Source: Crocodylus rhombifer (taxonomy: Eukaryota; Chordata; Crocodylia; Crocodylidae). From it: a stretch of 64,000 nt of DNA. Location: the NCBI GenBank assembly GCA_038503035.1, contig JAVSML010000040.1, forward strand, positions 310,001-374,000. The letters are read 5' to 3'. The stretch's first letter is position 1, and the number at the start of each line of letters is the position of its first letter. Shown one piece after another: positions 1-12,049 of this stretch. The notes beneath the pieces are model-generated. The model did no database searches. It worked only from the letters and a program-made list of their open reading frames with translations, and was not told the origin of the DNA. Both the position numbers and the translations under genes were made by a program.

Positions 1-407
1 ACTCTAATTAAATTTCTGAAGCTTCTAGTATATCAAAGTCCCCACTCTGAAAAACGGTGGTGGAGACACACACTCCCCAGTGGACCCGGAAATACTTCCA
101 GTCCACTTCTGGGTTTGCCAATGAGCACACGCCTCCCCTCCCCACCATGCTCCTGTGGGATGCTCCTTCTGCCCCACCATTGCAGCATTCATGAGCTGTG
201 CCTGGTACATTGAGGTATGTAGAAAAAACATTTAAAGTTGTGTCTATGGCCCAATTGCTGATTCTCTGGATCAGCCTCGAATCTTCAGATTCAGATTCGT
301 CCAAATCAAATTGGGGACAGTGATCTGAATCAACTAATCAAATTACCGTCCCCCATAAGGGCGAAATCCTAATCCAAATTGAATATGGCCCATTTTGTAC
401 TCCCCTA
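1..407. mobile_element. hAT-type foldback MITE, right-hand part (runs off the left edge)
   Basis: This is the right half of a non-autonomous DNA transposon whose left half lies outside the window. It shares long stretches with the element at 23011-24842: the segment around 215-240 (GGTATGTAGAAAAAACATTT), the GATTCAGATTCG-rich subterminal zone at 280-400, and the closing motif GGCCCATTTTGTACTCCCCTA. The expected 8-bp right target duplication would be ATGTTTAT at 408-415, but the left one cannot be seen. It encodes no protein; open frames across it are chance frames in GC-rich sequence. The assignment to hAT rests on the two better-preserved relatives in this window. Confidence 0.7.
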
Positions 408-415
408 ATGTTTAT

Positions 416-1437
416 GTTGAATCTAGTACTGTACTCTGAATAACTAAACCAGGTATTCTTGTGGCAGTGACTGAGCATGTGCATATACCAGGCACAGGTC
501 CCACATTCACTGTATGATTATGTTTATTAAGTTTGGGTCGTCCGTTGCAGCGCCGTCAACATGGACTAATTCCACTGTGGAGCTGTGCATACAAGTCCTT
601 GCTGCAGCCTGACAGCAGGAAACCATCTTACTATCTGCACACAAAAGCTGGAATGTTCCTAACAGTGCAGGGAGTGCAAGTGGCCAGGTGGAGCTTGGTA
701 GGGTGGAACGCCAGTTGGGACTTAGAGTACACCTGGGTATCTGGGAGGGGTTGACTCAATTTGCAGTTTTACTCAAGTTCTGAGTGTTCTTGGCATTCCC
801 AGAGATAGCTACTGAACTCCAGCTGAAGGATGGGACACTGTGGCAGGGCACTGTTGGTGCCTGCCACTTTAAGGGTTATAGCAGGCAGCAGCTGAGTGCT
901 TGATTGCAGCGACTATTTTGAGACCAGGCTATATAGAGTGAAGCAGTAGTTTGCTGCTGGTCTGCTGTGAGAGAGACATCAGTCAGATGAGCTGAGGCTC
1001 AGGAATATCTTGGAGGTATATGGGCTGGGGCTATGGGAATGGAGGAGGCCCCAGGTCCTGGGCATGACCTAAAACTGCACCCTGCCTATGCTCAGGGGCA
1101 TACCCAAATCAGGATGTACAAACTAAGGCACTTCTGCATGCATTAATGGCTCTGCATATAACCTACCCAAGACCTCCAGTTCCAACTAGTTAAAACAATC
1201 CCTACAGTCAAGAAAATGTGGTTATGAATGAGAGGGAAAAAGAAAGCAAGCAAGTCATATCTTGGGGACTGTGTCATAGGGCAAGGCTGAAGGGATAGCA
1301 AGGCATAGAGTATAGTATGGTAGAAAATATTAGAGCCAATAATTTTTTCCTTTTCAGTTCCTCAGGGTACAAAGGAAGCCCTTCAAAAATGGGTATCTAC
1401 TGCAAAGCCTCTTTAGCCTCCTTTGTAAACTACTGGG
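416..1437. other. No gene seen; possible old LTR fragment near 840-1090
   Basis: Mostly single-copy-looking sequence. At 840-1090 a moderately GC-rich stretch carries a TATA-like string (CTATATAGAG near 930) followed by CTG-rich sequence, which would suit a decayed LTR core promoter, but no second copy, target duplication or TG...CA ends could be found. No convincing exon. Confidence 0.3.
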
Positions 1438-1461
1438 CTAAGTACAAACAGTCAAAAAGCC

Positions 1462-1632
1462 CAGGACAGGAGTTTCATAAACCAGTTTGACTCAAATCAG
1501 TTCAACCAAGTTTATCTTAAACCAGTTTCAGCCATTTTGAAACTGGTTTATGTGCACTGAATTTCTATTCTGTTACAGATTTAAACCAGTTTCTGATGAC
1601 TTAAACTAGTTTATGTGTAATGTCTGCCCCTA
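1462..1632. repeat. AAACCAGTTT-rich MITE, copy 1
   Basis: A short inverted-repeat element. The left end (CAGGACAGGAGTTTCATAAA) is the approximate reverse complement of the right end (TGTGTAATGTCTGCCCCTA), and the interior repeats AAACCAGTTT/AAACTGGTTT several times. Very similar sequence lies at 36106-36294, with a more decayed relative at 61159-61430. No target-site duplication is clear, so the superfamily is not assigned. Non-coding. Confidence 0.65.
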
Positions 1633-3396
1633 GCCCTGTTGTTTCAGATGACAACATGTGCCTGGTGTTTCCCCTAGGCAAATTGTCTCTGCAGCATATT
1701 TGCTCGCTTTTGTTGTAGGCCATGGCATTATGCGGTTCTCGGGGTGGAGCTTGGAAGTATTGGGAAAGTAGGCTCAGGGGCAGGCCCTCCAGGGTCAAAG
1801 TGATGGTTAAGACAGGGGAAAATCAGTATAGTAGCTGTTCCCTACTCCTTGAGGAGTACAGACATGCAGAGTAGATTCTAATGTGGAGCTGAAGAAACTA
1901 GGTTGCATCAAGAGGAAATAAAGAGGCATGGGTGTGGTTGTTCTTGTTTTTAGATTAACTAATAGTATCTAATGAAAATGTGGTAGTTTTTACTATTATG
2001 CTTAGAAGCAGTGCTGTGGAAGTCATTTCAAAGTATATTCCTCACAGAGTCACACTTCGTTGTCATTGAATACTGAACAAAGCACAAGCTAATGCCAGAG
2101 AAGATTGGGGCAGCTGTAAATTGTCACTGTTGTAAAAAAAATAATAAAGCAGGGGGAGGAGAGAGCACATGTGAGCACAAGCACTTGTAAATTCTCTCAT
2201 AACTGTTAACATTGTTTGTGATTTAATCCTTCCTAAGATTTATTTCTAGTATCTAAAACAGGGGTAATCTGCAGCTCAAAATAAAATGTTTGAGGGGATT
2301 AGCTAACCCTCCCATTCAGACTGATAGTGATAATTCACACTTCACAAGTCTCCCAGTAACTAGCCTCTAATAACTTTGGTAAGGTTAATAATTACCCTAT
2401 AAAATTACCTGGCACTTGAACTGGCAGCCAGTTTTACTGCCTGGAGGTGACTGTTAAACAATCTGTGTCTATTGGCAAGCAACACGGCATGTGTAGCTTT
2501 GAAACTCCTTTCTAACAATGGGTATGTGAAACTGCATGGTAAAATCACCTGAGTTGATTGCCTATTGCTGTCTCCTGCACACATTTATCACCTCAAATAA
2601 TGGGGCAACTATAGAGCATTCTCTCAAAGGCAATGCCCCACCTACCCCAGCTAGGTTTTGGAAAAAAGAAAGGGTCATCAGTACTGATGACAATGGCTGC
2701 TGAGAGATTTGGGCTTTGATCCATAGCCATAAGGAAGACATTTATCACTACTGGCAGGACAATCTCTATGCTGTATCGTGGTCCAAACTCTGTGAGGGGT
2801 CCAAGATGTCAGCAGATGTCACTTGTTGTTAGCTTTTGCTGATGATTTTGCTTTGGGAGAGGGCAGGGGGTAATGACCAAACAGTGATAGACAAGATTTT
2901 TTTCATAAAGTGTTGTTTTCTTGTGGATTAAACAATCACTTTTTTCTAAACAATATCTAGTTTAAAGGGTCTCCTTTCCTGAAGGAGGTATCGATCATCT
3001 GCATTTAGCAGGGGGACAACTGGCCTTGCTGGTTTTCTGTAGTCAGGAGAGAGAAGATTTTTTTCTCAACTACTAGCACCCCTCTACCGCAGAACTATTA
3101 GGCTTTCCCTAAGGTGAACTTGGTTTACTGGTAATGGAGTTGTTACAGATCTCTGCTCTGGTATAAAGGTTGCTGTTTCCCAGAGGTCCCATTCCACCGT
3201 CAGCTATTTCGGAGTGGAGCTCTGCTGCAGTTCCATTCCACGATGAGCTCCAAGTTGATAAACCAAGTCACAGCTATGGACAATCCTGACATTTTTTACT
3301 TCCTTCTTGCAAAATCTGTTCTCAGATGTGAGGTTCTAGTTTACTCGGATGAACACAGAAAGAAGTACGGGTTGTGGGAAACTTCATCACATATGC
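1633..3396. other. No gene seen; single-copy-like AT-rich DNA
   Basis: No open frame with believable splice sites and no recognised repeat. The stretch 2290-2560 has the even, TAAT-rich, microsatellite-free texture often seen in conserved non-coding elements; that is an impression only. Confidence 0.35.
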
Positions 3397-3612
3397 CAGT
3401 GATTGTGAACACAGGTGCCATGGCACCCTGGGATGCTGTGAGACCCTGATTGAATGAGTCTCTGTACAGCAGTCACTAGCTGCAGGTGCCACTGGAGTAG
3501 CTGGGGCAGGTGCAGTGTGCTGGATGAGGGAGGAGGGCATTTACCTCCTCACACAGGGGGATCTCGTGGCATGCTTGCATCGCTCTCACTGCACACCCCT
3601 TGGGAATCACTG
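3397..3612. mobile_element. hAT-type MITE, TIR CAGTGATT
   Basis: The left end CAGTGATTGTGAAC and the reverse complement of the right end (CAGTGATTCCCAAG) form matching terminal inverted repeats of the CAGTGRTTCYCAA type typical of hAT/Charlie-related MITEs. The interior includes GGTGCCATGGCACC close to the left end. Flanking 8-mers (ACATATGC and ATCTAGAT) do not match, so the target duplication has decayed or the ends are slightly misplaced. Non-coding. Confidence 0.6.
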
Positions 3613-6600
3613 ATCTAGATATTGCAATTACTCACCATAAGTAAGATTTACACAACTGAGTCTGAAGTTAGAACTTTAGAATTTGGCTCAATGCCGCTGT
3701 AGGAATTGGACAGAATTTGCACTGGCAAGGATGACAGTGCTTCCTGAGAAGCTGAATAAATTGGGGCTTAGGCCCTTAGGCTCACCACATACCCAAAGCA
3801 GACAGTTGTCTTTCAGAAATGTGTTGCCTGTCACTTTGTACCAGTTAATTAAAAGGAATGTCAGACACTTCTGAAAAGATGCTGAGTGAATTGTCAAATG
3901 CAACAAAGAAAGAAAATAATTTAGGTAAGAAATAAAGTATGTAAATTATAACACCCATCCTTCCCTTCTCCAAACCACAACTATGATCATTTTAAGTGAT
4001 TTTTGTCTGGCATTTTAAACTGTAATGTGATTCTCTTGTTCATTCCCTGGCAATATTCCCTGAAATATTCCATTAAGTGTTTTCAATTACATGACAGTCC
4101 CAATAGATTCTGAGTAAGAGGTTTTAAAAAGGTATCTTATCCAGTACATTATCTGATGTAGTTTGAATGCTATCAATGTTATAATAAATAAAGATAAATT
4201 AAGTAATACAAAAAAGTGCTGTTCCTTTGAATCAATAGACTGGGTAGTAGCTGAACAGCTCTATGTGAGTTTTGTTCTATTTAGAGAAGGGTTTCAGAAC
4301 TTGGCACTGGAGTGAGTTTTTTTTATTTATACCTAGTTTCCACTGGCTTATATCAAAGTCTAGTGCAGGAATAAAAACAGAATGAAACCTAAACTACTTT
4401 ATTATATCTGAAAGCTTGGATGAGTGTAGTTTTGAAACATATGAAGGTACATTATGTGTATCATAACACCAATTACTGCTTCAAGGCGCAGTTGTGTGGG
4501 CTGCTGAAAGAGGCAGGAGAGGCAAAGTACTAGGGTTGAGCATGTGGCTTTCTTGATTAGCACCAGTGCAGAATGATATGTATTGGTGATCCTTATTATT
4601 ACAGGTACAGCAGATCATGTTGTTCATTCAATATAATATATTAGCTAACTTTAAGCCCCCATTCTGCAAATGCTTTAGTACATGTATAGCTTCACTGGTA
4701 CAAAGATTCTCATTGATTTGAGCAGGACTCAATCCATGTCTGGGTAGATCACTTCCCATAACAAGTAGAACTTGGCTTTCTACTGAACTGGAAAGAGGAA
4801 AGCTTTGTTCATGCAAGACTGTACCTGGCGAATTTGCTCTGCATCTCAACACTAATGTCAGTTTGGAAGGTGGCACAGGGGAGCACCATAGTGTCACCTG
4901 ACATGATACATTAATAGCAGATATGAGCCCTCACAAAAACGTCAGGTTGTTTTTATTTCCTTGTTCACAAGCAGTCCACAATATTTATGCTTGCAAACAG
5001 TTTACAAATTGTTTGATTATTTTGCTAGATAGAATTTGCTGTTTGACAGGTATGACAGCCCATCTAACTCACATGGTATTACATTTATCCCCTAATTGAA
5101 TGACCTTAATGTTGTTTATTACTTATGCTTCTAATAGAAGTAGCAGGGGGAAAAATCCTAATTTAAAGATAGTGTTTGATAAATTAATAGGAGATTGCTG
5201 CCTGTGATTTTGCAGGTGGACTTAATCCAGGAGGTCCCTTCAGTTCCTATGTCCAATCTCGCTAGAAAACTCTGAGTAGCAAAGTCTCATGCTTACTGTT
5301 GCTTTGGCTCTGCTCTTTCACACCTCTCACTTGCACCCCTGTGTGTGGAAAGCCCTTTTGGCTTTCACAGTAGGAAGTTATGGAAACCATCTTTGGCTAT
5401 GGATTTGATGACAGCTTGGCTGTCAGGAAAGCTGGTAAAGAAAGGAAAGCTTCATCATTGTCCAATTCTCTTGGTCTCAAGCTTCTTAGCTTCTTGTCGT
5501 GTTTTAACAAAGATTTATAACGTACTGACTGGTAAAGGCCCAAGGGTTCTGAAAAGCAAAGGTTGTGGGGGAGGAAACAAAAGCTGCTAATAGAAATGTA
5601 ACATTACATTATGATAATTAGCATGAAATGTGAAGATTTTTATAAATTGCTTATCTGTTTTAATTATTCCTGAGATGTCTGTAATATTAATGCATGGATA
5701 AAGAACGGTTAATTGGAAAATAAATGAGAGATCCAAATGTATTGTTTTCCTTCTGTGTATATCAAGGGAAGCCTTGGTGTTAAATCTCGAACTTCCAAAT
5801 TCTTGTTGTTATAATTTAGAAACGTGAAAATTAATCAAACATTTATTATAAAAAACAAGCCCTGTCAAATCCCGATTCTGATGGATTAACTAGCCAAGGA
5901 CTGCTAATGCTGTGGAAAATGTGTTGTTTGCTTCATTTTTTAAAACAATTCCTTTGTCATGACCCTCACCAGAAATAGTGTAAAAAAAAAATTTCCCCTG
6001 AAAGTAGCGGCTTTTTGTAAGTGACATTTTCCTCCTTTTTTCCTGCCTGTCTGTTTCACAAATTTGAATTTCCCCAAAATACAATAGTATGCTTTAAGCA
6101 TGAACAAGATGATTATAGGATGACAGATTTTTCCCCCCTTTAAGCTTTCTTCAGAGACATTACAAAGCAGAATTATATATCTACTTCATCATCTTTGTGA
6201 AGAAATGCAGAAAACACTCAGCTGAATGGATAGCCAGGGACATAAAAATTAAAGAGAGAGAGAGAGAGAAAAGAAGAAAAAACACCAGAAATATGGCAGA
6301 TACAGAGGTAAACATTTTCAAATCAGAACTGGAACTCAGAGAGTTTCTGGTCTGCTGCAGTTTCATGTTTATTAAAAGGGATTTATCCTGGAATCATCAG
6401 AGCTGAGGCCACTAGCTGTTCAGTTCTCCTTCATTTATCTTATTGATTTCCAAGTTATGAGGATTACAGGAATCCAGTCATGCAGGCTCTCCTCCCCCAC
6501 CTTGTCTTTAGACTCCATTAAATACACAGTCTGTATACCACATGGAGCTTCCCCTTCTCCCCCATTTCAGTTGTACTCTAATGAGCACACAGCTAATGCT

Positions 6601-7723
6601 TATCAACCTGTCTTTCTTACAGAAATGTGATCATTTCTTCTATGGATTTCATTTTTTCAGGGGAAAAAAGGGTTCTAATGAAAATCCTCAGGAAAGCAGC
6701 AAGATTAACCTACAGATTAATGTACACACTGGCTATGTGGAATCTATTAACCCCTGGATGCATAATTGTTAATTGCTAAAAGCGAATTCTACTATCAGTC
6801 TCATAATTCTAAGCTTAGTTTTGAAAGCTCTGTCCCTTCTGAGCTGCTGGACATAATGTTAATTTTAACATTAAAAAAAACCCACAGTGAAAGTTAATAC
6901 TCTTAAGAAAAGCCAAATTGACATAATTTTTTGTCTAAGAAAAGTGCCTTGGCAGCAGAAGTGCAAACTGGCATAGTGTTGGCCTATTTATATATCTCAA
7001 CCATGACTGGAACTCTCTGTTATGAGAAGTATTTAGTTTACTCTCCATATCCATTTCTGACTTCATTCTGCTCCACTGCAGCGAAGGAGAACTTTTCTGT
7101 TGGCATTCACTGCTCAGGAGAAGGCTTCCAGTGTTTGGGCTCTGCTCAGGCTGCCAATAGTGCTTTCAAATAAGGCCCTGATTCTGCAGTGAGTACTGAA
7201 TCACTGTGACTGTGAAGAGCACGGTTGACATCGGCTACTTCAGTGGAGCTGTTACATGATAGACAACCTTCAGTGTGTTGCTTGTTGCCAGATCGTGAGA
7301 TGTAATTTTAATGTTTATTTCATGGACACCTGTTCACTAGGAACCACACTGAAGCTAACATTCATTTTGTTTACACGCTTAGGCATCCATGGTATCTATC
7401 ACCCATTTCAAGATCTACTTCTGTCCTTCACCACCTCCACTCCCTTTTCACTGACCTGAGTTACCCAGCTGATCTAAGATGTTTGTATTGAACCTTTGCA
7501 ACTATTTCATTACTTTTTTGTGAAGTAACAGTTGTAGAATGTGTCTAGTGATTTCCTTCCTACTGACTACTCAGTCTTCTTTCATGTGTTATTCTTCATC
7601 ATTCCTCTTAAAGATTAATTTTAAAAAGGAATTCAAGGTCATGACTTGGTAATCAAAATATTGACCTATAAGTAAGAAGGAGACTTCCAGCCACCTCTCC
7701 TTTTATGTTGATGTAGTCTCCAA
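3613..7723. other. No gene seen; 4.1 kb of AT-rich single-copy-like DNA
   Basis: No supported exon. A 34-bp segment at 4117-4150 is shared with 7801-7834 (listed separately). A short GA run lies at 6252-6272. Splice-acceptor-like strings precede short open frames at about 6651 and 7081, but each frame is under 40 codons, more than one frame is open at the first, and no donor follows, so they are not called. The 5590-5760 stretch is rich in ATTA/TAAT motifs. Confidence 0.35.
4117..4150 (+). repeat. 34-bp segment shared with 7801-7834
   Basis: Starts AGAGGTTTTAAAAAGGTATC and matches 7801-7834 at 32 of 34 positions by direct reading. The second copy sits inside the MITE at 7724-8392, so this one may be a small remnant of that family. 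Confidence 0.6.
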
Positions 7724-8392
7724 GGGTGCAAACAGATGTTGCCTTTGTACTGCTGTAAGAATTTTTATGGTGGCACAAAACCTGAGAAAACAGATGTCAT
7801 AGAGGTTTTAAAAAGATATTTTATCCAGTACATTTGTCATACCACAGATGCCTACATTTGTGGGTGCGGCAATTCCTAGTCATAGTTTGTACTGCCTTTT
7901 GCAGCCAATGTCTATTTGCTTGTGGCAGGAGAATGCGGACAGACTAGGACTGCCTACACTCTAGCTGCCCTGTGCAGGTGCTCCCAGGGCTTCAGGGACC
8001 CAATTCTGTAAGCTTTGGGAACCCCCATGTGGGGGAATTCCCAGGGCACACACCTGCAAACACAAGGGAAACACCCCCTTTGCAGAGTATACCCATAGCA
8101 CATATCCATACATGTGTCTCCAAGTGCAGAGGGGGAAACACCCCACAGGGGAGTCCCACAGTGTACCTATCATGGCATGCATGTATAGGCAGGGGAATCC
8201 CAATGGGGTGGGGTACCCATGGCTGTTGTCCCACAGGATTATGCCCCCGAAGCTTCAGGACCAGCAGAGGCCTGACCGCACAGGACAGCGGCCCTGTGGA
8301 CATCTGTAGACACCAATGAAGTGAATCAGTTGTCCTGGGACACATCCTGGCACAGCTGATCCCATGACAAACAGGACATCTGTTTGTATCCC
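7724..8392. mobile_element. GC-rich MITE with GGGTGCAAACAGATGT inverted termini
   Basis: The left end GGGTGCAAACAGATGTTGCC and the reverse complement of the right end (GGGATACAAACAGATGTCCT) are inverted repeats. The interior at 7960-8300 is GC-rich with short inverted motifs such as CCCCCATGTGGGGG. No target duplication was found, so the superfamily is open. The long minus frame across 7992-8471 runs past the element end and shows no recognisable domain; it is treated as a chance frame. Confidence 0.55.
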
Positions 8393-8827
8393 AGCTGTCA
8401 GAGTTTTGCCTTAACCACAAGTCTATTTCCCTCTGTTTAAGATGTTTGTAGCTCTCATATAGGCATTGCAAAAGTCCAGCTGTACCAATATGCTGTCAAA
8501 CATTTCTTTTATGTAGAGTCGGAGTAGCTAATGCAGTTCAATGGGATATTATGGCTAAGAAAACTCTGTCCCTTATCACAAATTAACTAAAACCAGACTT
8601 TTGTATGGAACTCTGATATATTGATTTTGCAGCTCTTAGAATGCATAAATCATTTTTTTTTGGTATGTATTCCAGTAATAATTCTTGACTTCTGTTAGCC
8701 AAGCAATGCATTCCTCTGTATCCATTATGATTCTCTTTCTCTTTCCCCCTCTCTCAATGCATTTGCCTGTATTATAAGCCAACATCAATGGCACTTTGAA
8801 TAATAGGCACTGGACATGATTTATTAT
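8393..8827. other. No gene seen
   Basis: Short AT-rich spacer between a MITE and a CR1 tail, with nothing recognisable on either strand. Confidence 0.4.
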
Positions 8828-9060
8828 TGATTTAAGCTGGACATCAGGAGGAACTTTTTCACGGTCAGGGTGGCCCAAATTTGGAATGGGCTTCCAAGGG
8901 AGGTGGTGGTCTCCCCTACCTTGGGGGTCTTTCACAGAAGGCTGGACAGGCATCTGGCTGGGGTCATCTGACCCCAGCACTCTTTCCTGCCCAGGGCAGG
9001 GGGTCAGACTTGTTGATATGTTGAGGTCCCTTTCAACCCTAGCATTTATGAATCTATGAC
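8828..9060 (+). mobile_element. CR1 LINE, 3' end fragment (plus strand)
   Basis: A 5'-truncated CR1 retrotransposon. Conceptual reading gives the conserved C-terminal end of the reverse transcriptase ORF (a GRNFFTV-like stretch, then WNGLPREVV), followed by the 3' UTR motif CCCAGGGCAGGGGGTCAGAC and the short tail ATGAATCTATGAC. It is the only CR1 here on the plus strand; the other copies are minus. Too short to be functional. Confidence 0.85.
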
Positions 9061-9202
9061 ATACTTTAAATCTCAGTATAAGAGGTTTATTATAGACAAC
9101 AAAGTAGAAATTAAAAACATGATTACCTAAGATATGTAATAGCATCTCTAATGCAGCTAACAAAACTCGTGTGTGTATTTTTTTACCCAGGGAGGTAGCT
9201 AT

Positions 9203-9896
9203 TAGGGCTGTGCGAAGCTTTGGGTGCTGATTTGATTTGGAGGAGATTCGGCCTGATTCAGCAGCTGACTCTCCAAATCTGAATCAAATCAGGAGACCAA
9301 GTAAAAGGTCCAAATTGATTCGAAGCTCTCTGAATCATTTTGGAAAAGATTCAGAGACCTTCAGAGATTTGGGCAGTCCCCATTGGCTGCTGCAGGGAGC
9401 TGGCCCCAGACTCAATGCTGGTAAGTAAGGGGCAGGGGTGGGTGGGCTGGAGGAGGGAACATGGTGTGGGGCAGTGGGAATCACCTCCCTGCCCGGCAGC
9501 AGCCAGTGACTGGGGGCTTTTCTTTTTTAAAGAGCTGGGAGCGGGGACTGCGAGAGTGGATGGGGGATGAGGGCTCATGACAGCCCCCCAAACAGCATGG
9601 GGCAGTGGGGGCAGCAAGAATCGCCCCCCCTGCCTAGCAGTAGCAAGTGCTGGGCTTTTTTTCCCCAAAGAGCCAGGAGCTGTGGCCAGGTGGGGCAGCC
9701 ATTGACGGGCCTGGGAGAGAGAGTGGGGGATGAGGCCAATTTGCAGATTTGGCCAATTCGGTGGCAGCTGAATCTCCAAATCAGATTCAGCTGAATTGAT
9801 TTGGGACAGTGATTCAAGTCACCAAATCCAATTACTGTTCCCCAAATCAGCCGAACCTGAATCCAAAGCGAATACTAGCCACTTCACACAGGCCTA
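9203..9896. mobile_element. Complete non-autonomous hAT element with perfect 8-bp TSD
   Basis: Termini TAGGGCTGTGCGAAG and (reverse complement) TAGGCCTGTGTGAAG are inverted repeats, flanked by a perfect 8-bp duplication GTAGCTAT at 9195-9202 and 9897-9904, the hallmark of hAT insertion. Both subterminal zones are rich in GATTCGG/CCGAATC-like words. The GC-rich core contains a direct duplication of about 115-140 bp (9460-9735). Open frames on both strands over the core are GC-rich chance frames. It is a relative of the elements at 1-407 and 23011-24842. Confidence 0.9.
9460..9735 (+). repeat. Diverged direct duplication inside the hAT element
   Basis: Two tandem units (about 9460-9572 and 9596-9735) each run from CATGG...GGGGCAGTGGG through a poly-T block followed by AAAGAGC and end near GTGGGGGATGAGG. 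They differ by substitutions and small indels, so the duplication predates or has diverged since insertion. Confidence 0.7.
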
Positions 9897-10287
9897 GTAG
9901 CTATCACTATAGAGCAGTTTGTAGCCCACACAACATGGCACTAGGGTTTACAAAGTAGGCAAGGTCCAGTGCGGTAGATCCAAAGGAGAAGCTTTTACCT
10001 CATTCATAGTTTCATAGTTTCTAGGGTCAGAAGGGACCTGAGAAGATCATCAAGTCCAATCCCCTGCCATGGCAGGAAAGAGTACTGGGCCGCCCTGACA
10101 GTGAAGTAGCGCCTCTTGATGTCTAGTCTGAATTTACCCTCTGCCAGCTTGTAACCATTATTTCTAGTCATTCCTGGTAGTGCTCGGGGGAACAGGGACT
10201 TCCCCAGTGCCTGGTGGTCCCCTCTGACTAGTTTGTAACAGGCCACTAGATCCCCACTCAGCCTTCTCATGTAGAGCTTGAATAGGT

Positions 10288-11334
10288 TCAGGTCCTGTAG
10301 CCTCTCCTTGTAGGGCCTGCCCTGCTGCCCCTGATCATGTGAGTGGCCCTCCTGTGGACCCTCTCCATGTTGTCCACATCCCTCCTGAAGTGCGGTGCCC
10401 AGAACTGGACGCAGTACTCCAGCTGCAGCCTGACCAGTGCCGCATAGAGGGGGAGGATCACCTCCTTGGACCTGCTTGAGATGCATCTGTGGATGCATGA
10501 CAAGGTGCAGTTGGCCTTCCTGACTGTATCCCCACAGTGCCGGCCCATGTTCATCTTGGCATTAATGATGACTCCAAGATCCTTTTCTGCCTCTGTACTG
10601 ACGAGAAGGGAGTTCCCCAGCCTGTAGGTAAGATGCTGGTTCTTCCTCCCCAAGTGCAGCACCTTGCACTTGTCAGCATTGAATCCCATCCTATTCTCAT
10701 CCGCCCACCCCTGTAACCTGTCTAGATCTGATTGCAGCTTATTCCTCCCTTCTAGCGTGCCCACATCCCCCCACATCTTAGTGTCGTAGGCAAATTTGAA
10801 CAGGTGCTTTTTACCCCCTCGTCCAAGTCACTGTTGAAGATGTTGAACAGTGCGGGGCCGAGGACCGAGCCCTGCGGAACCCCACTGCCCACATCCCTCC
10901 AAGTTGAAAATGACTCATCCACTCTCTGGGTGCATCCCTCCAGCCAGTTGGTGACCCATTTGACTGTGTAGGTGTCAACACCACAGTCCCCCAGTTTTTT
11001 AATGAGAATGGGGTGAGAGACAGCGTCAAAGGCCTTCCGAAAGTCCAGGAACACTATGTCCACTGCTACCCCTGCATCTAAGGATTTGGTGACCTGGTCA
11101 TAGAAGGCAACCAGGTTGGTCTGGCAGCACCTGCCCTCTAATGAACCCGTGTTGGTTGCCCCTAAGCATAATCTCCCCTGCTAGCCCCTCATGGACATGT
11201 GCCAGAATAATTATCTCAAAAAGCTTACCCAGGATTGAGGTAAGACTAACTGGCTTATAGTTTCCCAGGTCCTCCTTCCTCCCCTTTTCGAAGATGGGAA
11301 CCACATTGGTCCTCTTCCAGTCCTCTGGCACCAC
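10288..11334 (-). pseudogene. CR1 ORF2 reverse transcriptase domain, broken
   Basis: Fragments in three frames carry reverse transcriptase blocks: VPEDWKRTNVVPIFEKG and NYKPVSLTSILGKLFE (11334-11098), FLDFRKAFDAV (first catalytic Asp) and GVPQGSVLGP (11063-10752), then KCKVLHLGRKNQ and a region rich in RRA..MIRG (10776-10288). The metal-binding FADD block, intact at 25890, reads FAYD here, so one catalytic Asp is lost to Tyr, and a frameshift lies just beside it. No functional protein is possible. Confidence 0.88.
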
Positions 11335-12049
11335 ACCAGAGCACCATGAGTGCTCGTAAAGCTGTACCAGGGGTCCCGCAATGACCTCAGCTAATTCCCT
11401 CAGTACTCTGGGGTGGAGATCGTCCAGACCAGCTGATTTGAATACATCCAGTCCCTCCAGAAGTTCCCTAGCTAGTTCCTCACTAACCCTTGGCCTAGGT
11501 GCACCTCCCCTGGGGTCTAAGAGGGTGGGTAGATGTTCCAGTCCCTGCTCAGGAAAATGGATGCAAAGAAATCATTAAATAGGTTAGCTTTGTTGTCTGG
11601 GGTGACGATGAAATTTCCTTGCAGGGGCCCCATGTTACCAGGAACCTTCTTTTTGCTCCCTATGTATTTTAAAAAAGGACTTCTTGTTGTCCTTGATCTG
11701 GGAAGCTAGTCCCAGTTCCATCTCTGCCTTGGCCTTCCTAGCTACCCCCCTGCATTCCTGAGCAACCACAGTATAGTCCTCCCTGGTGATGGCCCCTCCC
11801 TTCCATTGGGTGTACGCCTCCCTTTTAGCTAGGAGACATTCCCGAATGCTTTTGGTGAGCCATGGGGGCTTTTGTGCCCTGCTGCCCCCTTTAATCCGTG
11901 TTAAGATTACTTCTCTTTGGGCTTGGAGAACCGCCTACTTAAGAAGCGAGCACTCTTCTTGGACACCTGGCCCCTCTCCTCTCCTCTCTGGGACCTCAGT
12001 GATTCCCTGACTATTCTCCTTAGCTCATTGAAGTCTGCCCTCCTGAAAT

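Noticed and set aside
6651..6771. Acceptor-like TTTTTTCAG followed by open frames
   Set aside because: More than one frame is open for under 40 codons and no downstream donor or conserved motif was seen.
7992..8471. 159-codon minus frame
   Set aside because: It spans a GC-rich MITE and its flank, with no recognisable motif or splice context.
9351..9779. 142-codon minus frame in GC-rich DNA
   Set aside because: It lies wholly inside the hAT element with TSD, has proline/leucine-rich low-complexity content and no domain.
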